Assembly: GCA_018001225.1 (NCBI GenBank)
Contig: JAGNIJ010000025.1
Location: forward strand, 1 to 63,020
Length of the DNA: 63,020 nt
Reading direction: 5' to 3'
Source of the DNA: Kiritimatiellia bacterium
GTDB lineage: Bacteria > Verrucomicrobiota > Kiritimatiellia > CAIQIC01 > JAGNIJ01
Part shown: positions 1 through 8,778 of the stretch, one piece after another
Layout: each line of letters begins with the position of its first letter
Numbering within the stretch: the first letter of the stretch is position 1
The notes under the pieces: model-generated
Database searches by the model: none
Seen by the model: only the letters and a program-made list of their open reading frames with translations
Told to the model about the DNA's origin: nothing
Made by a program: the position numbers and the translations under genes

Positions 1-489
1 GCGGCCGCGGCCCCGGCGGGCGGCGGGGGGACGCGGGAAGAGGGAGCGGGCGGAACGACCGTGTTCGAGGGGACGATCGACGAGCGCGAGGCTCGCTGGC
101 TGGCGCAACTGGCGTGGTCCTTCAGCCCGGACTGGAGCGGGCTGGACCGGATCGCCGCGCGGGCGCGGCGGGAGGGGTTCCGGCCGGTGCTGGTCTGGCT
201 GCCCGTCACGCCCGAGTACCGCCGGTTCCATGACGAGCGGTATCCCGAACAGACGCACGCCGACCTGCAGCGCCGGGCGGCGGAACGCGGCCGGGCCCTG
301 GGATTCGAGGTGGTGGACCTTACGGAGAGCCTGGCCGCGCCGGGCCTGTTCCGGGATCCCTACCACCTCAACGATGCGGGCCGGGCGGAGGCCACGCCGG
401 CGCTGGCCGGGCGGTTGCGCGCCCTGCTCCCGGCCACGACGGGGGAGGCCGCCGCCGGTCAGCCGCGCGCGGCTTCCATCTCGCGGTAG
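1..489 (+). CDS. SGNH/GDSL-type hydrolase, C-terminal part (5' end outside window)
   Basis: The reading frame is open from the first base, so this is the 3' part of a longer gene; an internal GTG at 61 is not needed as a start. The visible protein carries VLVWLPVTPEYRRF and, near its end, DPYHLNDAGR. The latter matches the D-x-x-H-L-N-x-x-G block that holds the Asp and His of the SGNH hydrolase triad. The Ser/Gly blocks would lie upstream. Cell-surface SGNH enzymes beside polysaccharide clusters often add or remove acyl groups, so an O-acetyl esterase or DltD/AlgX-like role is plausible but inferred. It is convergent with the glycosyltransferase on the minus strand and the two coding ends overlap by 31 bases. 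Confidence 0.6.
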   Translation, partial: AAAAPAGGGGTREEGAGGTTVFEGTIDEREARWLAQLAWSFSPDWSGLDRIAARARREGFRPVLVWLPVTPEYRRFHDERYPEQTHADLQRRAAERGRALGFEVVDLTESLAAPGLFRDPYHLNDAGRAEATPALAGRLRALLPATTGEAAAGQPRAASISR

Positions 490-1622
490 ATCCGGAGCAT
501 CTGCTCCACGTAGGACTCCTGCGAGAACAGTCGGCGGGCCCGCTCGCGGGCGAGCCGGCCCATCTCCGCGCGGCGGGCGGGATCGCGGGCCAGGGCTTCC
601 AGCGCGTCCACGGCCGCCTCCGGGTGATGCAGATCGAAGATGAAGCCGGTCCGGCCGGACTCGATCATTTCCGGGATGCCGCCGGCATCGGACGCGATCA
701 CCGGCCTCCCGTAGGCCATGGCCTCCATCACCGCGCGCGGCAGGGCCTCGGTGTGCGAGGGAAACAGCAGCACGTCCGACGCCGCGTAGAGCGGCGCCAT
801 GTCGGTGACGTAGCCGGGCAGGAGGAGCCGGTCTTCGAGCCCGTCTTCCCGGATGCGGCGCCGGTAGTCCTCGACGTAGGGCGCGGGGCCCTCCCCCGCG
901 TAGGTGGCGACCAGGTCCACGCCGCGCCGCGAAGCGGCGCGGCAAATAGCCAGGAACTCCTCGGCGCCCTTCTCGATCGTCACCCGGCCGGCATGGAGGA
1001 CGCGCAGCGGGCCGCCCGCCGGCCGGGGCGGCGGCTCGGACGGCATGCGGATGAAATTATAGACCACGTCGGAGCGTTTCTCCGGCAGGCCGTATTTCTT
1101 CTGCACGGCGTGCGACACGTAGACCACCCGGTCGGCCCACCGGCGCGCGTTCCGGCGGCGCATTTCCACCCACAGCTGGCTGACCCACAGCCGCGGACTC
1201 GGCGCCCGCTTTTCCACCGAGCGATGGCGCTCCTCGCGCACGTGCCAGAGGATCGGGCAGCGCGCCGCCCGCGCCGCCAGCGCCGCATGGCCGCAGAACG
1301 TGGAATGGAGGTGGACGATCGGCCGGCCCAGTTCCTCCATCGCGCGGGAGGCGCCGCGGAAGAACCGCCAGCGCGAGGCCGCGGCGCGCGCGAGTTTGCC
1401 CGGCCCGCCCTTCTGCAGCGGGGCCTTCTTTAGTCCGAAGTGCTCCAGGGGAAACACGTAGCGGGGAATACCCTGCGCCTCGAGCACCTCCTCCAGCGGC
1501 CCGTGCTGGGGCAGCAGGACGGCAAACTCGACGCCGTGCTCGCGCAGCGCCAGGGCATGGTTGAGCATGCTCCGGGCCGCGCCGTAGAGCAGGGCATTGT
1601 GCATGGCCAGGAGAACACGCAT
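459..1622 (-). CDS. GT4-family glycosyltransferase (polysaccharide cluster)
   Basis: This 387-residue protein has the GT-B layout of family 4 glycosyltransferases. The N-terminal Rossmann half begins MRVLLAMHNALLYGAARSM. The C-terminal half contains the sugar-nucleotide site with GRVTIEKGAEEFL and SHTEALPRAVMEAMAYG, which includes the E-x7-E signature. It probably transfers one sugar from a nucleotide donor to a lipid-linked oligosaccharide on the cytoplasmic face of the inner membrane. It is the last gene of the minus-strand polysaccharide cluster, 15 bases after the Wzy-like polymerase gene. No clear Shine-Dalgarno precedes the ATG, so translation may be coupled to the gene before it. Donor and acceptor cannot be read from the sequence. 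Confidence 0.85.
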   Translation of the reverse strand: MRVLLAMHNALLYGAARSMLNHALALREHGVEFAVLLPQHGPLEEVLEAQGIPRYVFPLEHFGLKKAPLQKGGPGKLARAAASRWRFFRGASRAMEELGRPIVHLHSTFCGHAALAARAARCPILWHVREERHRSVEKRAPSPRLWVSQLWVEMRRRNARRWADRVVYVSHAVQKKYGLPEKRSDVVYNFIRMPSEPPPRPAGGPLRVLHAGRVTIEKGAEEFLAICRAASRRGVDLVATYAGEGPAPYVEDYRRRIREDGLEDRLLLPGYVTDMAPLYAASDVLLFPSHTEALPRAVMEAMAYGRPVIASDAGGIPEMIESGRTGFIFDLHHPEAAVDALEALARDPARRAEMGRLARERARRLFSQESYVEQMLRIYREMEAARG

Positions 1623-1637
1623 CGGAAAGCGCCGGGT

Positions 1638-3167
1638 TCAGACCCGGCCCGAGTAGGAGATGAACCCGCGCCGGGCGCGCCGATCTTCCAAGGTCGGCGT
1701 CAGGGACGGCTCCGGGGCGGGCGGCGGAGGGGGCTCGGGCCAGAACATACCCGCGAGGCTCCACAAGGGCAGCATCAACACCCCGATGTAGAAGGCCTCC
1801 ACCAGCATCCCCGCCATGATAATGACCACCAGGCCGGCGATGATCGCCAACTGCTGGCCGGCGTCGAAGTCGCCCGGGGGGCGCCGGATGCTGTCCCGCC
1901 ACAACGAACGTATGACGAAGGCCCAGAAGGCAAAGTAGATGAGCCCGCTAAGGGGGCCGAACTCGCCCCAGAGCGTGAACAGGGAGCTCTGCGGCTTGCC
2001 CACGGCGGACGAGTCCGCACGGAAGCCGCCCGTGCGGTGGGCCTGGATCACGTACGGCAGGACATACTTGTTGGCCAGGGGCCGGAAGCTCAACAGGCCG
2101 ACCGCGCTGCAGAAATTGCCCGGCCCGGCGCCGAGGACGGCCAGCGGCACCTCCTCCGGGAGCCGGAAGAGCAGGGTCCGCACCATCTCCCCCTTCCCGG
2201 AGTACTTGACGGAACGCCAGACCGAGGAGGCCTTGATTTCGCTGACGCCGATCATCGCCATGTACGACCAGCTGGCCAGGCCGAACAGCAGCATCGTCGC
2301 GCCGAGCCCGATGCGCAGGCGGGCGGGATACTTCGGGTAGAAGAAGAACGGGATCGCCGCGAAGGGCACGAAGAAAAGCGCGTGCTTGGTGTCGGTGAGG
2401 AAAATCAGGTTGTACGCGATCAGCAGGGCCGCCCCCGCCGCCAGGCTCATCCGGCGCAGCGGCAGCGGCCTCCGCTTCGACCCGAACCATCCGACGATCA
2501 TGAAAAGGATCATCACCGAAAGGTAGCCGACGTAGTGCGCGTTGCCGACGGTGCCGGTGGAGTTGTCCGGGTGGAAGCGAAGCCCCAAGCCCTTCTGCCA
2601 GTAGATGTTGATGAAGAACTGCGCCAGGGCAAACAGGACCAGCATGGCGAACCACCGCCGCTTCTCGCGATCGCTCCAGGGCCCGATGGCGCGCGTGTAG
2701 TACCAGAAGATGTAGAACTTGCCGTAGGTCAGCGTCGCCCGGATCGCGTTCATCGTCGGCACATGGTTGATCCGCCAGCTCAACACGGCCAGGGACACGT
2801 ACAGGAGGGGGAAGAGCGTGGCCCGCTTCGGCAACTGGCGGTGGACGGCCTTCATGACGATGATGGCCAGCGGCACCGCCAGGATGATCTCGTCCAGCAT
2901 GCCCACCATCGGGACGGGCAGCGGGTAGAAGCCCAGCAGGATGCCGTTGGCCATCAGCCCGTAGTACAGGAACATGACCACGAGGAACTGCTTGGGGTGC
3001 TCCAGGAAATAGACCCCCGTCAGGAACAGGAGGACAAGGACGGCCCAGAACAGCGCGGGCGGAAAACCCAGGATGCCGGACACCCAGATCGAGGCCAGCA
3101 GGCCGATCACGAAGCCGACGACGGCCATGAACGCCAGCGGTATTCGAAGCGTGGTATCGCGAGCCAT
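1638..3167 (-). CDS. O-antigen ligase/polymerase-like membrane protein (Wzy-like)
   Basis: Starting at MARDTTLRIPL gives 509 residues; an upstream in-frame Met at 3299 would add 44 arginine-rich residues that look non-coding. The chain has about ten to twelve hydrophobic segments, for example LAFMAVVGFVIGLLASIWV and ALFWAVLVLLFLTGVYFL at the start and LAIIAGLVVIIMAGMLVEA near the end. A long soluble loop in the C-terminal half contains GAGPGNFCSAVG. Multi-pass topology with one large periplasmic loop and its place between an amidotransferase and a glycosyltransferase fit the O-antigen ligase/polymerase superfamily, which joins lipid-linked repeat units in the periplasm. Whether it polymerises (Wzy) or ligates (WaaL) cannot be decided here. 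The C-terminal tail is proline-rich. Confidence 0.75.
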   Translation of the reverse strand: MARDTTLRIPLAFMAVVGFVIGLLASIWVSGILGFPPALFWAVLVLLFLTGVYFLEHPKQFLVVMFLYYGLMANGILLGFYPLPVPMVGMLDEIILAVPLAIIVMKAVHRQLPKRATLFPLLYVSLAVLSWRINHVPTMNAIRATLTYGKFYIFWYYTRAIGPWSDREKRRWFAMLVLFALAQFFINIYWQKGLGLRFHPDNSTGTVGNAHYVGYLSVMILFMIVGWFGSKRRPLPLRRMSLAAGAALLIAYNLIFLTDTKHALFFVPFAAIPFFFYPKYPARLRIGLGATMLLFGLASWSYMAMIGVSEIKASSVWRSVKYSGKGEMVRTLLFRLPEEVPLAVLGAGPGNFCSAVGLLSFRPLANKYVLPYVIQAHRTGGFRADSSAVGKPQSSLFTLWGEFGPLSGLIYFAFWAFVIRSLWRDSIRRPPGDFDAGQQLAIIAGLVVIIMAGMLVEAFYIGVLMLPLWSLAGMFWPEPPPPPAPEPSLTPTLEDRRARRGFISYSGRV

Positions 3168-3187
3168 GATGTAATTCCGCCGGGATA

Positions 3188-5113
3188 TTATGCGACCGCG
3201 CCGGCGGCCACAAGCCTGCCGGTGCCGCCGCCGTCCGGGCGCCCGGGCGCCCGGAACGGGTCGGAGGCCAGCCAGCTTTTCAACACGCACAGGAGCCACA
3301 GGCGCTCGCCGTGGTCGCCCTGCCCGCTGTCATGGGCCGCCAGCATGGCGCGTACGGCCTCCGGGCGAACCAGTTCGTCGAACGCCGCCAGCGGCGCCTG
3401 GAGCACGGGTCTCGCAAAGGAGCGGTCCTCCCGGATCCACCGCGAGAGGGGCACGCTGAACCCGCCCTTCGGGCGCCGGAGAATCTCCGGGGGCAGCAGC
3501 TTCTCCGCGGCCTTCCGGAGCACCCGCTTCCCCACACCCTCGCTCCAGTGCACCGAGGGGTGAAGAGTCCAGGCCTGCTCGGCGACCGCGCGGTCCAGGT
3601 ACGGGACGCGGCCCTCCAGGCTGAACGCGCTGGTCGCCCGGTCCACCTTGGTCAGCATCTCGTCCGGCAGCAGGGTCATCATCTCGAAACGCAGCTTGCG
3701 ATCCAGTTCCGTGGGCAGGCCGGCGTCGTACGCGGCCGCGAGGCCCGCGCCCCACGCCGCATCCGCCGCGCCGAGCAGCGCCGGCTGCAGCAGTGCGCGT
3801 TTCTCGAAATCCCGGAAGCGGCTGCAACTGGTCAGGAACCGGTCGAACTCCGCGCGGCGGGCCAGGTCGGCGCGCCGCCAGGCCCGCTGCCGCCGACCGC
3901 GGTTCCGCCAGATCGCGTCCTCCCCGCCGCCGCGCAGCACCCGCTCCGCCCGCCCCAGCCACCGGCGGTACCCGTCCTCGATATAGCGCGTGTTGTACCC
4001 CGCGAAGAGCTCATCCGCGCCGTCGCCGGACAGCACGACCTTCACGTGCTGCCGGGTGAGCCGGGAAAGGTGGTACAGCGGCATGAAGGAGGCGATCGCG
4101 AAGGGCTCGTCGGTGGCCTTCACCATGGCGGGCACCCATTCGGCCATGTCCGTGCGCGCCCGGACCGTGTGATGCTCCGTCCCGAGCCGCTCGACCATCA
4201 GTTTCTGGTACGGGGATTCGTCCACCTCCGGCGAATCCTCGAACGTGACGGAGAACGTCTGCAGCCGGCCGCCGGTGTGCCGCGCCGCCAGGGTGGCGAT
4301 CACGCTGGAGTCCACGCCGCCGCTCAAGAAACACCCGACGGGCACGTCGGCCACCAGGTGCGTGCGCACCGCGGCCTCGAGGCGCTGCAGGACCTCCTCC
4401 GCCGCCTCTTCCACCGGCCGCACGACCGGCCGTTCGCGCGGCAGCTCGTAGTAGCGGCGCACGGCGACCTGCCCGTGGCGCGCCGTCAGCGCATGCCCCG
4501 GCGGCAGCTTGCGGATCTCCCGGTAGATCGTTTCCGGCGCGGGCACCTTGGCCAGCGACAGGTAGTTCCACAGGGCCCCGGCGTCCAGCCGGCGGGGCAC
4601 GTCCGGGCAGGCCAGCACGGCCTTGAGTTCCGATCCGAAGACCAGGCCGTGCGGGAGCACGGCATAGTGCAGCGGCTTGATGCCGAACCGGTCCCGGGCG
4701 AGCAGCATCTGCCGGCGCGGCCCGTCCCAGAGCGCGAAGGCGAACATCCCGTCCAGCCGGTCCAGCACCGCCTCGCCCCACTCCTCGTAGCCGTGCAGGA
4801 TCGTCTCCACGTCCGTGCCGGACTTGAACACGTGCCCGCGCCGGCGCAGGTCCTCGCGCAGGGCCGTGAAGTTGTAGATCTCCCCGTTGCACACGAGCCA
4901 CAGGGTGCCGTCCTCGTTGGACATCGGCTGGTGCCCCGCCGGAGAGAGGTCGATGATGCTCAACCGGCGGAAGCCGAGGCCCGCCGGCCCGTCGAGGTGC
5001 AGGCCGGAGTCGTCCGGCCCGCGGTGGGCCAGCGTGCCGGTCATCCGCGACAGCACGTCCCGGCCCGGGACCCGGGCGGGATCAAAGTAGAGAAGGCCGG
5101 CGATGCCGCACAT
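3188..5113 (-). CDS. asnB: Asparagine synthase (glutamine-hydrolysing) family amidotransferase 1
   Basis: The start is set by MCGIAGLLYF, because Cys2 is the N-terminal nucleophile of class II glutamine amidotransferases after Met removal. This gives 641 residues, a usual AsnB length. The N-terminal glutaminase domain (about 1-200) includes LAHRGPDDSG and CNGEIYNF. The C-terminal synthetase domain carries the ATP pyrophosphatase loop SGGVDSSVIA and SGDGADELFAGY. Family chemistry is transfer of ammonia from glutamine to an ATP-activated carboxylate. Inside a polysaccharide cluster such proteins may amidate uronic acids or peptide parts rather than make free asparagine; this is inference. It lies 41 bases after the flippase gene and 20 bases before the polymerase gene. 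A second copy is at 8775-10649. Confidence 0.9.
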   Translation of the reverse strand: MCGIAGLLYFDPARVPGRDVLSRMTGTLAHRGPDDSGLHLDGPAGLGFRRLSIIDLSPAGHQPMSNEDGTLWLVCNGEIYNFTALREDLRRRGHVFKSGTDVETILHGYEEWGEAVLDRLDGMFAFALWDGPRRQMLLARDRFGIKPLHYAVLPHGLVFGSELKAVLACPDVPRRLDAGALWNYLSLAKVPAPETIYREIRKLPPGHALTARHGQVAVRRYYELPRERPVVRPVEEAAEEVLQRLEAAVRTHLVADVPVGCFLSGGVDSSVIATLAARHTGGRLQTFSVTFEDSPEVDESPYQKLMVERLGTEHHTVRARTDMAEWVPAMVKATDEPFAIASFMPLYHLSRLTRQHVKVVLSGDGADELFAGYNTRYIEDGYRRWLGRAERVLRGGGEDAIWRNRGRRQRAWRRADLARRAEFDRFLTSCSRFRDFEKRALLQPALLGAADAAWGAGLAAAYDAGLPTELDRKLRFEMMTLLPDEMLTKVDRATSAFSLEGRVPYLDRAVAEQAWTLHPSVHWSEGVGKRVLRKAAEKLLPPEILRRPKGGFSVPLSRWIREDRSFARPVLQAPLAAFDELVRPEAVRAMLAAHDSGQGDHGERLWLLCVLKSWLASDPFRAPGRPDGGGTGRLVAAGAVA

Positions 5114-5154
5114 GCGATAACCTGTCGAAAGGGATGGGAGGGGTCCGCCTGCGT

Positions 5155-6636
5155 TCACGCCGGGCGCGCCGCGGCGGCCTGCCGCTCGGCGCGGCCGGCC
5201 GCCAGCCACCGGCAGGCCACGAGCGCCAGCACGACGGCCAAAAGCACGCGCACGGCGATGGGGCCCGGGCTCCACGAGAACGGCAGGTAGCGATCGGTCA
5301 GCAGATTCATGCCGAACGACGCGAGGATCAGCCCCGCCGGCCGGGCGTAGTGGAACGCGAGGGGGTAAAGCCGGTGGGCCAGGAAGGTCTTGGTGACGGT
5401 CAGGATCAGGCGGCCGATCACCATGGCGTACGCGGCGCCCATCAGGCCGAAGGGCCGGACGAGCAGCGCCATGGCCGCCACGGTGCCCGCCACGCCCGCC
5501 GCGTAACTGATCACGGCCATCGGGGTCTTCTTGGAAATGTCGATGCCGATGCCCGTGATCCAGGACAGGGAGTCGATGATCAGCGCAAGGACCATCGGCA
5601 ACACCAGGAACTGCGATTCCAGATACTTCGCGGAGACCAGCACCAGCAACAGGGGGCGGGCCAGGGCCACCAGCAGGTAGCCGGCCAGGCACAGGCCCGC
5701 CGTGTAGCAGAGCAGCACGGCGTCATAGGTCTGCGACGCCTTGGCGTCCTTGTAGATCGCGAACGCGAACGGGCCCCAGGCCGTCTGGAATCCCTGGATG
5801 GGAAGCTGGATGAGCATGGCCAGTTTCGCCCCCGCCGCGTACAGGCCCATGGCCTCCAGGCTCAACCGGTTGACGATGAAATAGCGGTCGATCATCGGCA
5901 TGAGGCAGCCCGACACGCCCAGCAGCATGTAGGGCCAGCCGAACTGAAACATGGGAAAGAGGTGGCGATAGTGGGCCGGCCGGACGAACCAAGAGCGGCA
6001 GAAGAAAAGGCCGACCGCCGCGAAAATGACCCGGCTGGCGAGCTGGGCGTAAAACACGCCCAGGATCCCCCGCCGCAGGATCACCACGAACACGAGCGTC
6101 AGTGCCACGGTCAGCGCCACCGAGCCGATCGACACGAAGAGAAAACGCCAGCGGTTGAACGTCCACTTCAGGATGTTCTGCCCGTAGTTGAGCAGCACCT
6201 GGAACGGGAGGGACAGCGCGACGACGCGAAACGCCGGGGCCTGATCCCCGGAGGAAAACAGCGCCTGCATCAGCGGGCCGGCGAACAGGTACAGGCCCGC
6301 CGTGCAGGCCGCGATCAGGGCCAGTTCGAACAATAGGGACTGCGAGATGACCTCCCGCCGCTCGCGCTCATCCTCCTGCTCGTAGAAGAAGCGGGCGACG
6401 GCGCTGTCCTGCCCCATCGTCATCAGGGGGACGAACACCGTGCCCAGGACGGCGAGGGCGTCCACGACGCCGAATTCCGTGCGGGAAAAAAGCCGCGCGA
6501 GGATGGGGACCGTGAAGATCGAGAGAAGCCGGGCCACGGCCGTCGCGCCGCCGTACAGGACCGAGTCCTTCAACAGGAACTGCAGGCGCCCGCGAAGGGA
6601 CGACTGCAAGACGAGGCCGGCACCGCGCCGCGTCAT
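5155..6636 (-). CDS. Oligosaccharide flippase, Wzx/MOP superfamily
   Basis: This 493-residue integral membrane protein has about fourteen hydrophobic segments. It begins with a charged stretch followed by LKDSVLYGGATAVARLLSIF, the classic N-terminus of polysaccharide exporters. Other segments include FGVVDALAVLGTVFVPLM and VLPMVLALIIDSLSWITG. Family role: flipping undecaprenyl-linked repeat units from the cytoplasmic to the periplasmic leaflet for Wzy-dependent assembly. The ATG overlaps the TGA of the upstream glycosyltransferase by four bases, so the two are translationally coupled. Together with the Wzy-like and glycosyltransferase genes it defines this region as a Wzx/Wzy-type polysaccharide locus. 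Confidence 0.88.
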   Translation of the reverse strand: MTRRGAGLVLQSSLRGRLQFLLKDSVLYGGATAVARLLSIFTVPILARLFSRTEFGVVDALAVLGTVFVPLMTMGQDSAVARFFYEQEDERERREVISQSLLFELALIAACTAGLYLFAGPLMQALFSSGDQAPAFRVVALSLPFQVLLNYGQNILKWTFNRWRFLFVSIGSVALTVALTLVFVVILRRGILGVFYAQLASRVIFAAVGLFFCRSWFVRPAHYRHLFPMFQFGWPYMLLGVSGCLMPMIDRYFIVNRLSLEAMGLYAAGAKLAMLIQLPIQGFQTAWGPFAFAIYKDAKASQTYDAVLLCYTAGLCLAGYLLVALARPLLLVLVSAKYLESQFLVLPMVLALIIDSLSWITGIGIDISKKTPMAVISYAAGVAGTVAAMALLVRPFGLMGAAYAMVIGRLILTVTKTFLAHRLYPLAFHYARPAGLILASFGMNLLTDRYLPFSWSPGPIAVRVLLAVVLALVACRWLAAGRAERQAAAARPA

Positions 6637-7907
6637 GGCGCGGCCTCCCCGGCGCCGGGCTCCAGGAGTTTCAGCCAGTAGGCTTCGGTCTCGGCCAGGA
6701 AATGCTCCACGCTGTGTTCCTCGGTGGCCAGGCGGCGGCTTTCCGCCTGCATGCGGTCATGCTGTTCCGGCAGGGACAGGTAGCGGGCGATGGCCCGGGC
6801 CACGCCCTCGGCCGAGTCGGGCCGGGCCAGGAACCCGTTCACGCCGTCTTCCACGAAGCGGGCGGTCTGCCCGACGTCGCGAGCGACGACCGCGTTGCCG
6901 CAGGCCATCGCCTCCAGCATGGCCAGCGATGTGAAGTTCTCGTAATCCTGGGTCGAGACGAACAGCCGGCTTTTCGCGAAGACCGCGGGCATGTTCCCGG
7001 ACGAGGCCAGCGCCACGCGATCCCGGAGGCCGGTTTCCTCCAGGCGCACGCGCACCGCGGGCTCCAGGTCCCCCCGGCCGTACATCGCAAACGTCCAGCC
7101 TCGCGCCAGGTCGCCGTGCTGCTCCAGGAGAAGGCGCACCGCCTCGATGAACAGGAGGGGCTGCTTCACCCCGGTCAGGCGCCCCGCGAAGATCACGAGC
7201 CGATCCTTCCGCTCCGCCGCCGCGCAGCGAGACAGGTCCACGAAGCAATAGCGCGACGCATGGATCCGCGTGCGCCCCGGAAACAGCTTCAACCGCTCCG
7301 CCACGCTCTTGAACAGCTCGTACCAGGACAGCACCCCGTCCGGCCGGAGCCCTCGCAGCAGCGGCATGTAGCACGCGATATCCTCCTCCGCGCCGCGCGG
7401 GTCCATCAGGCTGTGCGCCAGGCGGCAGTCCACGATCGACAGGCTGATGCGGGGCCGGAGCGCGGCCGGCAGGCGGGCCAGGGCGCGGAGAAACGGCGGG
7501 TGAAACCGGCGGAGCAGGGCGATATGAATCAGGTCGAAGCGCAACGCGGCCCGGAAGCACTGGACGATCAGCAGCAGGTGCTCGATCCGGCGCGCGCACT
7601 TGAACGCGAATTCGAGGAGCCACGCGCCCGGCCGGCGCCATAGCGAGCGCAGGCTCCGGGCCGGACGGCCGCGGACGCCGCCCAGGGAGCGCAGCACCAG
7701 GAGCCGCGCCGCGGAGCGCGGGCGGCCGACGGCCTGCAGGTGTCCCAGGGTGAACCGGTCGGTCACCAGCCAGACGTCCAGCGGGCCCGATCTCTGCTGG
7801 AACGCGTCGTACGTGTCGGAGAACTGCCGCTCGGCCCCGCCCCCGCCGGTCATGTCCCCGGCCATCAGAAAGAGGCCTACGCGCGGCTTCTGGTCCCGCG
7901 CCCGCAT
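6633..7907 (-). CDS. GT4-family glycosyltransferase
   Basis: This is a 424-residue GT-B glycosyltransferase. The C-terminal half holds LVIFAGRLTGVKQPLLFIEA, the phosphate-binding start of the donor domain, and NFTSLAMLEAMACGNAVVA, which matches the family 4 acidic motif and following Gly loop. The N-terminal acceptor half contains FLMAGDMTGGGGAERQF, a glycine-rich substrate loop typical of family 4. Likely role: cytoplasmic addition of one sugar to the growing repeat unit. It sits one base after the upstream epimerase stop and overlaps the flippase start by four bases, so it is part of a tightly packed transcription unit. Substrates are not readable from sequence. Confidence 0.85.
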   Translation of the reverse strand: MRARDQKPRVGLFLMAGDMTGGGGAERQFSDTYDAFQQRSGPLDVWLVTDRFTLGHLQAVGRPRSAARLLVLRSLGGVRGRPARSLRSLWRRPGAWLLEFAFKCARRIEHLLLIVQCFRAALRFDLIHIALLRRFHPPFLRALARLPAALRPRISLSIVDCRLAHSLMDPRGAEEDIACYMPLLRGLRPDGVLSWYELFKSVAERLKLFPGRTRIHASRYCFVDLSRCAAAERKDRLVIFAGRLTGVKQPLLFIEAVRLLLEQHGDLARGWTFAMYGRGDLEPAVRVRLEETGLRDRVALASSGNMPAVFAKSRLFVSTQDYENFTSLAMLEAMACGNAVVARDVGQTARFVEDGVNGFLARPDSAEGVARAIARYLSLPEQHDRMQAESRRLATEEHSVEHFLAETEAYWLKLLEPGAGEAAP

Positions 7908-7908
7908 G

Positions 7909-8778
7909 TCAGTCCGCGGCCTTTCGGGCCGCCACCGTGCGGGCCAGGCCTTCCGCCAGGGGAACGAACGGCCGCGAACCGAGCCGGCCGCGGAGCCGCG
8001 CCCCGTCCCCCAGGAGACGGGCCGGCGCGCCCTCGGCGGCCCGCACGTTCGGGGCCCGGCCCATCAGCCGGCCCAGGTGGGACACGATCTCGGCCAGGGT
8101 CGCCTCGTCCTCCCCGCACAGGTTGAAGCATTCGTCTCCCGCGCCGTCCTCCAGGGCCACCAGGCCCCGGATCCGGTCCACGGCATCGTCCACGTACAAC
8201 GGCGTCAGGCGCAGGCCCTCGCCCCCGGCCAGAACGATCTCCCGGCCCTCGTCGAGGCGGGCCATCATGTCCGGCACCAGCATGCGCCGCTGGCCGGGGC
8301 CGTACACCGAGAACAGCCGCATCCGGATGACATGGAAAAAGGAAGCGTAGCGGGACGCCAGCAGTTCGGCGCTGTACTTCGTGGCGGCATAGAAGGAATC
8401 CGGGCAGCAGGGATACTGCTCGTCGACCCGCCCCGCGGCGGGGGCGTACACGTTGCCCGTGGAGGCCAGCAGGAAACGCCGCGCGCCATGAAGGCGCGCC
8501 CATTCCAGCAGTTCGGCGGCCGCCGCGACGTTGACGGCGAAGAGATCCCGCGCCCCGTCGGGAAAGTCCCGGTATCGGAAGGATTGCGCCAGGTGGACGA
8601 CCGTATCGGCCCGTTCGCGCGGGAGCCGCTCCGTCCAGCCGGGCCGGGCCAGGTCGAACCCGGCCTCCAGCGTAACCGCGACCACCGGCCGCTCCCCCCG
8701 CGCGCGCAGGTCGGCCACCAGGCGGGTCCCGATGAACCCGTCGGCGCCGGTGACCACGATGGCTTCCGGCCCGCTCAT
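7909..8778 (-). CDS. NAD(P)-dependent epimerase/dehydratase, extended SDR
   Basis: This 289-residue protein has the Rossmann nucleotide-binding motif GADGFIGT at about 11-18 and the catalytic Y-x-x-x-K as YAATK at about 130-134. Both are standard for extended short-chain dehydrogenases acting on nucleotide sugars. It is somewhat shorter than UDP-glucose 4-epimerases (about 330), so a reductase or epimerase of an NDP-deoxysugar is also possible. The start is MSGPEAIVVTG, whose ATG overlaps the TGA of the amidotransferase before it. The reading frame extends far upstream but that part is antisense-phase noise over the amidotransferase gene. It presumably makes a sugar precursor for the neighbouring glycosyltransferases. 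Confidence 0.8.
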   Translation of the reverse strand: MSGPEAIVVTGADGFIGTRLVADLRARGERPVVAVTLEAGFDLARPGWTERLPRERADTVVHLAQSFRYRDFPDGARDLFAVNVAAAAELLEWARLHGARRFLLASTGNVYAPAAGRVDEQYPCCPDSFYAATKYSAELLASRYASFFHVIRMRLFSVYGPGQRRMLVPDMMARLDEGREIVLAGGEGLRLTPLYVDDAVDRIRGLVALEDGAGDECFNLCGEDEATLAEIVSHLGRLMGRAPNVRAAEGAPARLLGDGARLRGRLGSRPFVPLAEGLARTVAARKAAD